DNA of 64,000 nt, taken from positions 3,782,001 to 3,846,000 of the forward strand of contig NZ_AP022596.1 in assembly GCF_010731895.1 (NCBI RefSeq), given 5' to 3'. The stretch's first letter is position 1, and each line of letters starts with the position of its first letter. Both the position numbers and the translations under genes were made by a program. Of this stretch, positions 35,499 to 48,672 are shown piece by piece. A model generated the notes under the pieces. It did not search any database. It was not told where the DNA came from and worked only from the letters and a program-made list of their open reading frames with translations. Source of the stretch: Mycolicibacterium helvum (GTDB lineage Bacteria; Actinomycetota; Actinomycetes; Mycobacteriales; Mycobacteriaceae).

Positions 35499-35936
35499 AT
35501 GAACGATGCCGAAAGCCGAGGTAGCGCGACACAACGGGGTGTCGGCGCTGTCGAATTGAGGGTTGCTGCCAGGTTGGAAAACCTTGCCGTACTGCGCACC
35601 GTGGTCGGTGCAGTCGGCACGTTTGAAGACCTGGATTTCGACGCCGTCGCAGATTTGCGGCTGGCCGTCGACGAGGCCTGCACCAGGCTGATCCGCTCAG
35701 CGTCGCCCAAGGCGACGCTGGTGGTGATAGTCGATGCGCACGACGACGTGGTCGTCGTGGAGGCCTCGACCACCTGCGACACCTCTGACGTTGTCACCCC
35801 CGGCAGCTTCAGCTGGCACGTGCTGAGCTCGCTGACCGATGATGTGCAGACGTTCCACAACGGTCACGAGCCCGGCGGCGAGGGGCAGGTTTTCGGCATC
35901 ACCCTGACCACGAGGCGGGCGGGCTCCGGGCGGTGA
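35499..35936 (+). CDS. rsbW: Anti-sigma-F factor RsbW (UsfX)
   Basis: 145 residues, the same length as M. tuberculosis UsfX. GHKL-type anti-sigma protein that holds SigF inactive: LENLAVLRTVVGAVGTFEDL, DLRLAVDEACTRLIRSA, FSWHVLSSLTDDVQTF. The N-box Asn of anti-sigma kinases is Arg here (DEACTR), as in UsfX from memory, so kinase activity may differ from the Bacillus RsbW model. ATG 35499 follows GGGAGG at 7-11 nt. Stop overlaps the sigF GTG. Confidence 0.92.
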   Translation: MNDAESRGSATQRGVGAVELRVAARLENLAVLRTVVGAVGTFEDLDFDAVADLRLAVDEACTRLIRSASPKATLVVIVDAHDDVVVVEASTTCDTSDVVTPGSFSWHVLSSLTDDVQTFHNGHEPGGEGQVFGITLTTRRAGSGR

Positions 35937-36724
35937 CTTCCCGAGCCACGGACAGTTCGTCGAGACGGACGAACTCGGAGTACGCCGACGTCCCGGACAT
36001 GTTCCGGGACTTGGCGAAACTCGATCCTGACTCCCCAGAGCGCCAGCGCCACCGTGACCGCATCGTGGAGCGCTGCCTTCCGCTGGCTGACCACATCGCG
36101 CGTCGATTCGACGGCCGCGGTGAACCCCGTGACGATCTGGTGCAGGTGGCCCGCGTCGGTCTGGTCAACGCCGTCATTCGCTACGACGTCGAGACCGGTT
36201 CGGACTTCGTGTCGTTCGCGGTGCCCACGATCATGGGCGAAGTGCGCCGTCACTTCCGTGACAACAGCTGGTCGGTGAAGGTGCCGCGCCGGCTCAAGGA
36301 GTTACACCTGCGGCTGGGTGCGGCGACCTCGGAGCTGTCCCAGCGGCTGGGGCGGGCACCGACCGCATCCGAACTCGCCGAGGAACTGGAGATGGAGCGC
36401 GAAGAGGTCATCGAGGGCCTGGTCGCCGGCAGTTCCTACAACACGCTGTCAATCGACAGCGGTGGTAGCGGTAGCGACGAGGACGCGCCGGCAATCATGG
36501 ACACCCTCGGTGATGTCGACCTGAGCCTGGACCAGATCGAAAACCGCGAAGCGTTGCGCCCGCTGCTCGAACAATTGCCAGAGCGGGAACGCACCGTACT
36601 TCTGCTGCGGTTCTTCGAGTCACTCACCCAGACCCAGATCGCCGAGCGCGTGGGCATCTCACAAATGCACGTCTCCCGCCTGCTGGCCAAGTCGCTAGCT
36701 CGGCTCCGCGACCAACTGGAGTAG
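35933..36724 (+). CDS. sigF: RNA polymerase sigma factor SigF
   Basis: 263 residues, group 3 sigma factor (SigB/SigF/SigG type) for stationary phase and general stress. Region 2 with RRFDGRGEPRDDLVQVARVG and YDVETGSDFVSFAVPTIMGE, region 3 VPRRLKELHLRLG, region 4 LPERERTVLLLRFFESLTQT and GISQMHVSRLLAKSL. Nearly identical in the conserved regions to M. tuberculosis SigF. GTG 35933 overlaps the rsbW stop (GTGA), coupling synthesis with its antagonist. The 3' end overlaps the convergent STAS gene by 30 bp. Confidence 0.96.
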   Translation: MTSRATDSSSRRTNSEYADVPDMFRDLAKLDPDSPERQRHRDRIVERCLPLADHIARRFDGRGEPRDDLVQVARVGLVNAVIRYDVETGSDFVSFAVPTIMGEVRRHFRDNSWSVKVPRRLKELHLRLGAATSELSQRLGRAPTASELAEELEMEREEVIEGLVAGSSYNTLSIDSGGSGSDEDAPAIMDTLGDVDLSLDQIENREALRPLLEQLPERERTVLLLRFFESLTQTQIAERVGISQMHVSRLLAKSLARLRDQLE

Positions 36725-37090
36725 GCGACGGGGTTCGCCGTCGAGGAGTTCGATCGCCTCGGGGATCGAATCGACGACCGGCAACGTGTGGTCTGGATCG
36801 CAGACCCGCATCAGCCGCGACACGGCTTCGCCGGTCACCATCGCCCATCGTGCCGAGGCATTGGCGCACCGGACGTTGATGGTGTGCAACGCGGAGAACC
36901 CCGCTGTTCCAAAGAACTCCAGTGAGCTCAGGTCCACGACCAGTTGCGTGCCGGCGGCGGCGGATTCGTCGACACGGTCGGCGAAGGCGGCGGAGTTGGA
37001 TGCATCGAGCTCACCGTGAACTGTGATGATTCCGACGGTGTCGTCGATCCAGCGGGTGTGCAAGCGTGCGGTGGTATGAGTGACAGACAT
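36695..37090 (-). CDS. STAS-domain anti-anti-sigma-like protein
   Basis: 131 residues. STAS fold: IITVHGELDASNSAAF, then LVVDLSSLEFFGTAGFSAL. The residue equivalent to the phosphoserine of SpoIIAA/RsbV is Thr in GTAG. Such proteins free sigma factors by binding the anti-sigma factor, so this may act on RsbW next door; that is inference. ATG 37090 has GGAG 6-9 nt upstream. It overlaps sigF tail-to-tail. Confidence 0.8.
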   Translation of the reverse strand: MSVTHTTARLHTRWIDDTVGIITVHGELDASNSAAFADRVDESAAAGTQLVVDLSSLEFFGTAGFSALHTINVRCANASARWAMVTGEAVSRLMRVCDPDHTLPVVDSIPEAIELLDGEPRRLLQLVAEPS

Positions 37091-37324
37091 AGTGACTCCA
37101 TCAGTGAACGAGTATTCGTACTGTGGATCACGCCAAGCAGGGTCAAGTGGGAAGGCCCGTGATGTGTGGGAGCTCGCGCGCCTCACACGTCTTTGACGTA
37201 GTTCCGGGCGGCTGTGAACTCAACCTGTTGTGAACAGTACGCCCTGGCGTGCTGGTGTGACAGCGGTAGCTGCGGGTTCTAATGATCCTTACAGACTCGC
37301 AGGCGCAGCAGTCACACTGGTTGT

Positions 37325-37882
37325 ATGTCCACCCGCGACCAGATAGCCGGCGTACTGCTGGCTGCCGGCGCAGGTGTCCGCTATGGGATGCCGAAAGTCC
37401 TTGCTGCCCAGGGTCAATGGCTGCGATCGGCGGTGGAGGCCCTGTCTGAGGGGGGTTGCGGCGAGGTAGTGGTCGTGCTCGGCGCGGCAGTCGTGAACGT
37501 CCCGGCGCCGGCACGCGCGGTGGTCGCCGAAGATTGGCAACAGGGGATGGGCGCCTCGCTGCGGGCCGGCCTGGCGGCAATACCCGATGTCGACTACGCC
37601 GTTGTCCTCACCGTGGACACCCCCGACATCCGAGCTGACGTGGTCGGCCGACTGGTCGATGCGGGTTGCTCATCGCAATCCGGCATTGCCCGCGCCACCT
37701 ACGCCGGGCGGCCCGGCCACCCGGTCGTTCTCGCTCGACGGCACTGGCCCGCGTTACTCGAAACGCTGCATGGCGACGAGGGTGCGCGCCGATTCCTGGC
37801 CGGCCGGTCGGACGTGCTGGCGATCGACTGCGCCGACCTGGCCACCGGCCTGGATATCGATACGCCTATACCGTCAGATTGA
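37325..37882 (+). CDS. MobA/MocA-like nucleotidyltransferase
   Basis: 185 residues. GVLLAAGAGVRYGMPK is the nucleotide-binding signature of molybdenum-cofactor cytidylyl/guanylyltransferases (MobA-like NTP transferase 3); VVLTVDTPDI and YAGRPGHPVVLARRHW also fit. It could prepare the cytosine-dinucleotide Mo cofactor. No molybdoenzyme genes are adjacent, so the target is unknown. ATG 37325; 3' end overlaps the convergent small gene by 17 bp. Confidence 0.78.
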   Translation: MSTRDQIAGVLLAAGAGVRYGMPKVLAAQGQWLRSAVEALSEGGCGEVVVVLGAAVVNVPAPARAVVAEDWQQGMGASLRAGLAAIPDVDYAVVLTVDTPDIRADVVGRLVDAGCSSQSGIARATYAGRPGHPVVLARRHWPALLETLHGDEGARRFLAGRSDVLAIDCADLATGLDIDTPIPSD

Positions 37883-38192
37883 GCGCCGCTGCGGCAAAGC
37901 GGCGCACGGCGGTGGCGGCCACAGCAGCCGCCTCGTCATGCCCCGGCCGGGCCCGCGTCGACAGCGTGGCAGTGCGCGGGTCGATCGTGACCTCGGCCAG
38001 CAGTTCGCCGGTGGTCGGCTCGCACACCGCCCACGAATATCCGGATTCGGCTGCCCACTGCGCTGTACATCTGGTCACGTAGTCGGGATCGCTCTCGCCG
38101 AGGTCGGCCAGCGCCGGGCGGTCATCGATGCGTTCGTCGGCCCGCAGCGCACGCAGATACCAAGTGCCAGCGTTGATTTCGACGGGATCCAT
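37866..38192 (-). CDS. Conserved hypothetical protein, possibly GNAT-like
   Basis: 108 residues. The segment SGYSWAVCEPTTGELLAEVTID resembles the central strands of RimJ-type GNAT acetyltransferases, but the acetyl-CoA binding Q/RxxGxG/A loop is not visible, so this may be a short or degenerate relative. ATG 38192. Function unknown. Confidence 0.5.
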   Translation of the reverse strand: MDPVEINAGTWYLRALRADERIDDRPALADLGESDPDYVTRCTAQWAAESGYSWAVCEPTTGELLAEVTIDPRTATLSTRARPGHDEAAAVAATAVRRFAAAALNLTV

Positions 38193-38269
38193 GTCAGCGG
38201 CTCCGATGGCCCTCGGAGAACTGCCGGCGGAGCTTCGTCATCGCCTCGTCATCAGTCACGGCATCCATC

Positions 38270-40916
<2,647 letters not shown>

Positions 40917-42101
40917 CTAGCGGAGTAATCGAAGCGGGTCGGTGCGGATTGCCTCGGCCGCTTCCTGCAGTAGCCGCCGGTCGTGCACGTCGTCGTGGTA
41001 GCTGAGGGTCACGCTGCGTTCGTGGCCGATCGTGCCGCTGAACACCGAAATATCCGCCGGTGCCCACGGCTGCAACGCCGCGTTGATCGACCGCGGACGG
41101 TCCGGGACCCACGGCAGGTTCTCGAACGGGGACAACCGGCCGACATCGGAATAGGCGAGCTCCACGGGGGTATCCGCAGGCGCCTGGTGTGCGCGTGTCG
41201 CGCTGAGCGGGCCGGCCAGGTTGCGCGCTGATGCCGACGTGAGGGCAAGCAGGGGCAGGGCCGCATCCAGGCGCGCTTTCACCGCGGCGTCGAGCGCTCC
41301 AACGGGCGTCTCCAGCGCGGCCTGGACGCTCAAACCTGAGATGAAGTTGGCGTTGACGCGATCACCGGGTGGCAGGTAGCGACGGCAGTCGACGACGAGT
41401 CGGAGGGCCTCGGTCAGGGGCAGGCCGGCCTGGGCCAGCGCGGTGCGGATGATGACCAGCCAGGTGACCGCTCTGCTGACACCGGGGGCGTCGGCAGAGC
41501 GCCAGCTGTCGACTTCGCGTTCGATGGCCGCGTCGATGTGGATCACCTCCACCGCGGCCGAGGGCAGGGTGGTCGCCGGTGCGCGCGAGGAGGACCGGTG
41601 CCGGCCGGGTGCGCGGTGTCGCCTGGCTTCGCTCCAGGTGCTGCGCAGTCGGGCCGGGTTGGCGAAGGTGTGGGTGAGAGCGTGAACGACCGGGATCGAG
41701 GTGTCCGGGTCCCGCAACCAGTTCGAGCTTTTCCCCTGGATGAGATCGAAAAGCGTTGTTATGCAATCGATGTAGAGGCGCGCGTCGCCGAGCCCATGAT
41801 CGATGTCGAATGCGATGTGACGATCGGAGAGGTAGACGTCGACCGGGCTGCGCGGGACGGCAAGGGTGCGGATGTAGTCGAGCACCGCGGTGGTGCCGCG
41901 GTCGGCGACCTCGGAGGGCACCTCACGAATCGTGGGTGTGGACTCGGCTTTCCAGCTCCACAGCCACGCCCGCGAGTCGGGGGTCAGCCCAAGGCGGGTG
42001 TGCGGACCAGATCGGGTGATCGTGTCCAGCGCGTCGACCACCTGCTCGCGGGGCGGAACGATGACGTTTTCCAGGCAGCCCACATACCGCGTTCCCGCCA
42101 T
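40917..42101 (-). CDS. Condensation-superfamily acyltransferase-like protein
   Basis: 394 residues. The segment HIAFDIDHGLGDARLY resembles the HHxxxDG active-site motif of condensation, PapA and WS/DGAT acyltransferases with changes (DHGLGDA: second His and Asp kept, first His replaced, Gly to Ala). The C-terminal GTIGHERSVTLSYHDDVHDR also fits that fold. It may transfer acyl groups from CoA, or be inactive. ATG 42101 chosen; TTG 42140 with GGGGGTCGGA upstream is an alternative. It sits between sufE-like and accA3, where M. tuberculosis has no gene as I recall. Confidence 0.6.
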   Translation of the reverse strand: MAGTRYVGCLENVIVPPREQVVDALDTITRSGPHTRLGLTPDSRAWLWSWKAESTPTIREVPSEVADRGTTAVLDYIRTLAVPRSPVDVYLSDRHIAFDIDHGLGDARLYIDCITTLFDLIQGKSSNWLRDPDTSIPVVHALTHTFANPARLRSTWSEARRHRAPGRHRSSSRAPATTLPSAAVEVIHIDAAIEREVDSWRSADAPGVSRAVTWLVIIRTALAQAGLPLTEALRLVVDCRRYLPPGDRVNANFISGLSVQAALETPVGALDAAVKARLDAALPLLALTSASARNLAGPLSATRAHQAPADTPVELAYSDVGRLSPFENLPWVPDRPRSINAALQPWAPADISVFSGTIGHERSVTLSYHDDVHDRRLLQEAAEAIRTDPLRLLR

Positions 42102-42151
42102 CAGCCGATTCAGGCCACTGGTGTTACTACGGCGAAGCAATCCGACCCCCG

Positions 42152-42571
42152 CTACGTCGTGGCCCGCAGACGGCGCTTGATCCGCGCCAGCATCGCCGAC
42201 ATACCGCGCAGCCGCAGTGGACTGATCAGCGCCGCAAGGCCCAACTCGGAGTAGAAGTCGTCGGGCACGGCCAGGATGTCGGCGGCCGACTGGCCGTCGA
42301 GCCCGGCCGCCAGAATCGAGGCGAAGCCACGGGTGGTCGGCGCCTCGGCGGGTGCGCTGAAGAACAGCCGCACATGGTCGGTATCGGAGGCGTCGACATG
42401 CAGGAACAGTGGCGACTGGCATTCCGGTACCGGTTCCATGGCCGCCTCTTCCAATGTGGGCGGCAGCGCCGGTAACTCGTCGGCGAACTCCAGCAGCAGC
42501 TTGAGCTTGTCCTGGCCCTGCACCTCGCCGAAGTCGGACACGACCTCAGCCAGCGGCGCGGGCATCGTCAT
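42152..42571 (-). CDS. SufE-like sulfur acceptor protein
   Basis: 139 residues, matching Rv3284. SufE fold with the persulfide-accepting Cys51 in [12 protein letters not shown]. It takes sulfur from a cysteine desulfurase or possibly from the thiosulfate sulfurtransferase encoded immediately upstream. ATG 42571 overlaps the sseA stop (ATGA). Confidence 0.88.
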   Translation of the reverse strand: MTMPAPLAEVVSDFGEVQGQDKLKLLLEFADELPALPPTLEEAAMEPVPECQSPLFLHVDASDTDHVRLFFSAPAEAPTTRGFASILAAGLDGQSAADILAVPDDFYSELGLAALISPLRLRGMSAMLARIKRRLRATT

Positions 42572-43464
42572 GACGCTCCGGGCACGGATCCCGGGTCGCT
42601 GCCGGCGACGACGGGCACGCGCACGGTATTACCCCATTCCGTCCAGGAGCCGTCGTAGTTGCGCACGCCGGGGATGCCGAGCAGATAAGTGAGCACGAAC
42701 CAGGTATGGCTGGACCGCTCACCGATGCGGCAGTAGGCGATGATGTCGTCACCGGGCTCGACGAACGAGTAGACCTCTTCCAGCTCGGCGCGGTTGCGGA
42801 ACCGGCCGCTGTCGTCGGCGGCCTTGGCCCACGGCACCGATACCGCGGTGGGAATGTGGCCGCCGCGCAGTGCCCCCTCTTCGGGGTAGTCCGGCATGTG
42901 GGTGCGCTCGCCGGTGTACTCCTGGGGTGAGCGCACGTCGATCAGCGTCGAATGGCCAAGCGAGCCAAGCACATCGTCCTTGTAGGCCCGGATGGCGGCA
43001 TCGTTGCGCTCGACGACCGGGTAACCGGAACCGGTCTTGCTCGGTACGTCGAGTGTGGTGTCGCGGCCGTCGGAGATCCACAGATCCCGTCCGCCGTTGA
43101 GTAGCCGGACATCCTGGTGGCCGAACAGTGTGAACACCCACAGCGCGTAGGCGGCCCACCAGTTGCTCTTGTCGCCGTAGATCACGACGGTGTCGTCGCG
43201 GGAGATGCCCTTGCGGTTCATCAGTTCGGCGAACTGCGCGCCGTTGATGTAGTCACGCACATGCGGGTCGTTGAGGTCGGTATGCCAGTCGACCTTGACC
43301 GCGCCGGGGATGTGGCCGATGTCGTAGAGCAACACGTCTTCGTCGGACTCCACGATGGCCAGTCCGGGGGTGCCCAGGTGCGCCGACAGCCAGTCGGCGG
43401 TGACCAGGCGCTCCGGGTGGGCGTAGTCCTTGAGGACAGGGCTGGGATCTGCGGGAAGCGGCAC
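42568..43464 (-). CDS. sseA: Thiosulfate sulfurtransferase SseA (tandem rhodanese)
   Basis: 298 residues, two rhodanese domains; the second carries the active-site loop [14 protein letters not shown] with Cys at about residue 245, and [11 protein letters not shown]. Transfers sulfane sulfur; in M. tuberculosis SseA (Rv3283) is linked to redox defence with membrane partners. GTG 43464 is set by a TAGGCT -10 element 7 nt upstream. Coupled to the SufE-like gene. Confidence 0.9.
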   Translation of the reverse strand: MPLPADPSPVLKDYAHPERLVTADWLSAHLGTPGLAIVESDEDVLLYDIGHIPGAVKVDWHTDLNDPHVRDYINGAQFAELMNRKGISRDDTVVIYGDKSNWWAAYALWVFTLFGHQDVRLLNGGRDLWISDGRDTTLDVPSKTGSGYPVVERNDAAIRAYKDDVLGSLGHSTLIDVRSPQEYTGERTHMPDYPEEGALRGGHIPTAVSVPWAKAADDSGRFRNRAELEEVYSFVEPGDDIIAYCRIGERSSHTWFVLTYLLGIPGVRNYDGSWTEWGNTVRVPVVAGSDPGSVPGAS

Positions 43465-43471
43465 GATGATG

Positions 43472-43477
43472 AGCCTA
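43472..43477 (-). promoter_or_regulatory. Leaderless -10 of sseA
   Basis: Minus strand TAGGCT, 7 nt, GTG 43464, in the 20-bp gap after maf. Confidence 0.5.
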
Positions 43478-43484
43478 CCGTCGA

Positions 43485-44126
43485 TCAGCGGACCGGATTA
43501 GCCCCCCACAGATCCCCGATCGCCAGCCCGACGTCGTTGAACAGCCGATGCGTCACCGACAGGCCCAACCCCACCACGTTGGCCGGGTCGCCGTCGACAC
43601 CGTCGACGAACCAGCCGCCGAACCCGTCGAGGGTGAACGCACCGGCGACCTGCAGCGGCTCACCAGTTGCGAGGTAGGCCGCGAGATCGGCGGGTGTGGG
43701 CGCGGCGAACCGCACCCGGGTGACCGCCGCCTGGGTAGCGGTGTGCACGGCGGCTCCGCGCAGCACCCGGATCACGCAGTGCCCGGTGTAGAGCAGTCCG
43801 TCCCGGCCGGCCATCGAATCCCATTGCAGCGCAGCCTGTTCGGGAGTTCCCGGTTTTCCAGACAGCCGACCGTCGACGTAGAGCATCGAATCACAGCCGA
43901 TCACAACGCAATCCGCGGCGACATCGCGGTCCAGGACCTGACAGACGGCGTCGGCCTTGGCCTGCGCCAACGCGGTCACGACGGTATCGGGTTCGGAGTC
44001 CGACCCGAGCTGCGTGACGATCGCGTCTTCGTCCACTCCCGACACGACGACCAGCGGGTCGATCCCGGCGTTACGCAGTACGCGTAGCCGGCCCGACGAC
44101 GCCGAGCCCAGAACGACCCTCGTCAT
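43485..44126 (-). CDS. maf: Maf-like nucleoside triphosphate pyrophosphatase
   Basis: 213 residues, Maf/HAM1-type enzyme that hydrolyses non-canonical or surplus nucleotides. [18 protein letters not shown] at the N-terminus, [18 protein letters not shown] and YTGHCVIRV are family signatures; [18 protein letters not shown] near the end is also typical. ATG 44126 ([10 protein letters not shown]) matches the family start; an in-frame ATG at 44186, overlapping the accE5 stop (TGATG), would add 20 residues encoded by a tandem repeat. Confidence 0.88.
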   Translation of the reverse strand: MTRVVLGSASSGRLRVLRNAGIDPLVVVSGVDEDAIVTQLGSDSEPDTVVTALAQAKADAVCQVLDRDVAADCVVIGCDSMLYVDGRLSGKPGTPEQAALQWDSMAGRDGLLYTGHCVIRVLRGAAVHTATQAAVTRVRFAAPTPADLAAYLATGEPLQVAGAFTLDGFGGWFVDGVDGDPANVVGLGLSVTHRLFNDVGLAIGDLWGANPVR

Positions 44127-44130
44127 AGTC

Positions 44131-44188
44131 GATGTTCTTCGCGCAAGCGGCTCATCAGGCAGATGTTCTTCGCGCAAGCGGCTCATCA
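44131..44188. repeat. 27-bp direct repeat at the accE5-maf junction
   Basis: Two identical 27-bp copies at 44131-44157 and 44162-44188, offset 31 bp. Each copy contains, on the minus strand, the TGATGA that forms the accE5 stop and an overlapping ATG. The 31-bp period is not a multiple of three, so the second copy is read in another frame within the possible Maf N-terminal extension. Confidence 0.8.
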
Positions 44189-44464
44189 ACGCCGCAGATG
44201 CAGCCGTTCCTGCAACGTCACCCGCTGCCAGCTGGAGATGCCGTAGCGCAGTTTGTCGACCGGGTGGCCCCACAGGTTGAGCTCCTGCGGACCCGGCGCC
44301 GGGGTGCCACCGCTTGCGGCGGCCAGCACGGTGACCAGAGCGGCGATGTCCACGTCGCTCGGGTTGCCCTTCTCGATGCGGATCTCCGGCGTCGGCGGTT
44401 CCGGGTTGTCCAGCGTGATGTCCCGGGGGTCGCTGAGCTCGGTGATGTCCTCGTGCTTGCTCAC
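44186..44464 (-). CDS. accE5: Acyl-CoA carboxylase epsilon subunit AccE5
   Basis: 92 residues. The conserved C-terminal core [20 protein letters not shown] and [21 protein letters not shown] is that of actinobacterial epsilon subunits, which bind AccA3 and AccD5 and stimulate propionyl-CoA carboxylase. The N-terminal part is shorter than in M. tuberculosis, which has repeats there as I recall. GTG 44464 has AAAGG upstream, 16 bp after accD5. Confidence 0.85.
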   Translation of the reverse strand: MSKHEDITELSDPRDITLDNPEPPTPEIRIEKGNPSDVDIAALVTVLAAASGGTPAPGPQELNLWGHPVDKLRYGISSWQRVTLQERLHLRR

Positions 44465-44480
44465 AGGCGGAAGCCTTTCA

Positions 44481-46307
<1,827 letters not shown>

Positions 46308-46396
46308 CTACGCCATGCTGCAATGATGGCAAATTCATAGAAGGCGATGTGAATCTCTGTGAACTGCATTGATGGCCATCAAACGGACCAATAAAC

Positions 46397-46410
46397 GTAA
46401 CCACAGTTAC
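46397..46410. promoter_or_regulatory. GTAAC-N4-GTTAC palindrome
   Basis: Perfect 5-bp arms around CACA, about 60 bp upstream of the candidate -35 of the polysaccharide locus. Could bind an activator or silencer; unassigned. Confidence 0.35.
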
Positions 46411-46469
46411 TTTCGCCAGGGTAAGTTTATGTTTTGGGTCACATCGGGCTGTTAAGGAGCTGTTATCTG

Positions 46470-46499
46470 TTGCCGTAGTTGCATGAAAGTAGCTACAGT
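46470..46499 (+). promoter_or_regulatory. Promoter candidate of the polysaccharide locus
   Basis: TTGCCG (46470-46475), 18-nt spacer, TACAGT (46494-46499). It would start transcription near 46506, about 105 nt before the first gene. Confidence 0.35.
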
Positions 46500-46609
46500 A
46501 CGTCTGGGCGAACAGATCCTGATTTCTATGACGCGGTACGAGCCGTCATTACCGCGGAATCCGAAGGTGCGTTCACCAACTCGATGCGTTCTCGCCGTGG
46601 GGAGCGGGG

Positions 46610-47893
46610 GTGACGAGTGAAGAGAATCGAGGGTGCGTGCGTTGTCGTTTGTGCGGTTCATCTCGCCTGGTCAGCGTTCTCGATCTGGGGGCGACACCCC
46701 CGTGTGAGCGGTTCCTTCGCGGGGATGAACTCGATGCTCCTGAGCCGACTTTCCCATTGCACCTGCGGCTCTGTGAAACATGCCTGCTGCTGCAAATCCC
46801 GGCGTTGATCACGCCCGAGGACACCTTCACCGAATACGCGTACTTCTCCTCCTACTCCGATAGTTGGGTTCAGCACGCCAAGACGTTCGTAGACGACGCC
46901 GTTACGCGGTTTGGCCTCGGACCAGACTCGTTCGTCGTCGAAGTGGCCAGCAATGACGGATACCTACTCCAGCACGTGGTGGCCGCAGGTATCCCATGCT
47001 TGGGAATCGAGCCGTCCCACAACGTAGGGGCTGCGGCCCGCGACCGTGCTGTGCCGACCCGGACGGATTTCCTCGACCCAGGTGTGGCGCAGGCCGTGGT
47101 GGCCGAGCATGGGCCGGCCGATCTGGTGATCGCGAACAATGTGTACGCACATGTTCCCGACATCATCGGTTTCGGTCTGGCCCTGCGGGCCCTCCTCGCC
47201 GACGACGGCTGGCTGAGCATCGAGGTTCACCACGCACTCAACCTGGTGACGCTCGGTCAGTTCGACACCATCTATCACGAGCACTTCCAGTACTACACGG
47301 TGCTCGCGGCGACCAGAGCGCTGTCGGTCGCCGGGCTCAGCGTGGTCGACGCCGAGCTGATCCCGACCCACGGCGGGTCGATCCGATTGTGGGCTCAGCC
47401 CGAAGAGGTTGGGGCCCAGCCGAGTTCGCGGCTCCGCGAGATCTTGCACGCGGAGCAACTCGCAGGTTTACACGAGGTCGCGGGGTATCTCAATCTGCGG
47501 ACTCACACCGAGTCGCTGCGACACGAACTCCTGAGATTCCTCCTCGACTGCAAGGCGAACAACCAGCGGGTGGTTGCCTACGGCGCGCCGGGCAAGGGCA
47601 ACACCCTGCTGAACTACTGCGGGATTCGCAGCGACCTTGTCGAGTACGCCGTTGATCGCAATCCCTATAAGCACGGCCGGTTCACCCCGGGCACGCGCAT
47701 TCCCATCCGGGAACCGGCGGCGATCGCGCAGGACCGCCCCGACGTCGTACTCGTCCTGCCGTGGAATCTCGAAACCGAGCTGACCAGTCAGCTTTCGTAT
47801 GTCGCGGACTGGGGCGGGCGGCTGGTCTACCCGCTACCGACGTTGCATGAGGTCAGCTGGCAACCCGAAGTCGTAAGGAGTCACGCCGGATGA
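46610..47893 (+). CDS. NDP-hexose C-methyltransferase family protein
   Basis: 427 residues in the three-part layout of TylCIII/NovU-type sugar C-methyltransferases: N-terminal zinc-binding domain (CRLCGSSRLVSVLDLG ... LCETC), central SAM-binding domain (VVEVASNDGYLLQHVVAAG, LVIANNVYAHVPDI) and C-terminal domain (VAYGAPGKGNTLLNYCGI). These add a methyl group to carbon 3 of a 4-keto-6-deoxy sugar nucleotide. Start GTG 46610 follows GGGGAG. First gene of the locus; its stop overlaps the next ATG (ATGA). Confidence 0.85.
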   Translation: MTSEENRGCVRCRLCGSSRLVSVLDLGATPPCERFLRGDELDAPEPTFPLHLRLCETCLLLQIPALITPEDTFTEYAYFSSYSDSWVQHAKTFVDDAVTRFGLGPDSFVVEVASNDGYLLQHVVAAGIPCLGIEPSHNVGAAARDRAVPTRTDFLDPGVAQAVVAEHGPADLVIANNVYAHVPDIIGFGLALRALLADDGWLSIEVHHALNLVTLGQFDTIYHEHFQYYTVLAATRALSVAGLSVVDAELIPTHGGSIRLWAQPEEVGAQPSSRLREILHAEQLAGLHEVAGYLNLRTHTESLRHELLRFLLDCKANNQRVVAYGAPGKGNTLLNYCGIRSDLVEYAVDRNPYKHGRFTPGTRIPIREPAAIAQDRPDVVLVLPWNLETELTSQLSYVADWGGRLVYPLPTLHEVSWQPEVVRSHAG

Positions 47894-48672
47894 AGGTGGT
47901 CTTGTTCTGCGGCGGCTACGGCATGAGGATGCGCAACTCCGTCCACGACGACATCCCCAAACCGATGCAGATGGTCGGTCCCCGACCGTTGTTGTGGCAT
48001 GTGATGCGCTACTACGCGCACTTCGGGCACAAGGAGTTCATCTTGTGCCTCGGCTACGGCGCCTCCCACATCAAGGACTTCTTCCTGGAGTATCGGGAGA
48101 CCGCGTCGAACGATTTTGTTATGCGCGACGGCCAAGTTCAGTTGCTGGACAACGACATCAGCGACTGGAAGATCACATTCGTCGACACCGGGCTGGAGTC
48201 GCCGCTCGGTGAGCGGCTCCGCCGAGTGCGCGATTACCTCGACGGGGACGAGTACTTCCTGGCCAACTACGCCGACGTCCTGACCGATGCGCGGCTTGAT
48301 GACGTCATCGACCGATTCCACGCGTCCGGAGCGGTGGCTTCGATGATGCTGGTGCCGCCGCAGCAGTCGTTCCACTGTGTTGAAGTGAAAGACTCCGGCG
48401 AGGTCAAGGAGATCATCCCGGTCGCCGACTTGCCGATCTGGGTCAATGGTGGCTTCTTCGTCCTCTCCCAGGAGATCTTCGACTACCTGCCGCCGGGCGG
48501 GGATCTGGTCGGCGACGCATGTCAGACGCTGGCGGGTCAGGGTCGGCTGTTCGGCTACCAGCACACAGGATTCTGGAAGCCGGCCGACACCTTCAAAGAG
48601 CGAGCCGAACTCGATGACGGCTACCGCCATGGCAACCGCCCGTGGGCGCTGTGGGAGTTATCGGATGCGTGA
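47890..48672 (+). CDS. Glucose-1-phosphate cytidylyltransferase-like protein
   Basis: 260 residues. MKVVLFCGGYGMRMRNS and PKPMQMVGPRPLLWHVMRYY fit the nucleotide-binding loop of RfbF-type cytidylyltransferases; WKITFVDTGLESPLGERLRR, WVNGGFFVLSQEIFDYL and YQHTGFWKPADT match that family more than the RmlA type. It would activate a hexose-1-phosphate with CTP. No CDP-glucose 4,6-dehydratase gene is obvious next to it. The expected GGxGTR loop is GGYGMR. Confidence 0.8.
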   Translation: MKVVLFCGGYGMRMRNSVHDDIPKPMQMVGPRPLLWHVMRYYAHFGHKEFILCLGYGASHIKDFFLEYRETASNDFVMRDGQVQLLDNDISDWKITFVDTGLESPLGERLRRVRDYLDGDEYFLANYADVLTDARLDDVIDRFHASGAVASMMLVPPQQSFHCVEVKDSGEVKEIIPVADLPIWVNGGFFVLSQEIFDYLPPGGDLVGDACQTLAGQGRLFGYQHTGFWKPADTFKERAELDDGYRHGNRPWALWELSDA

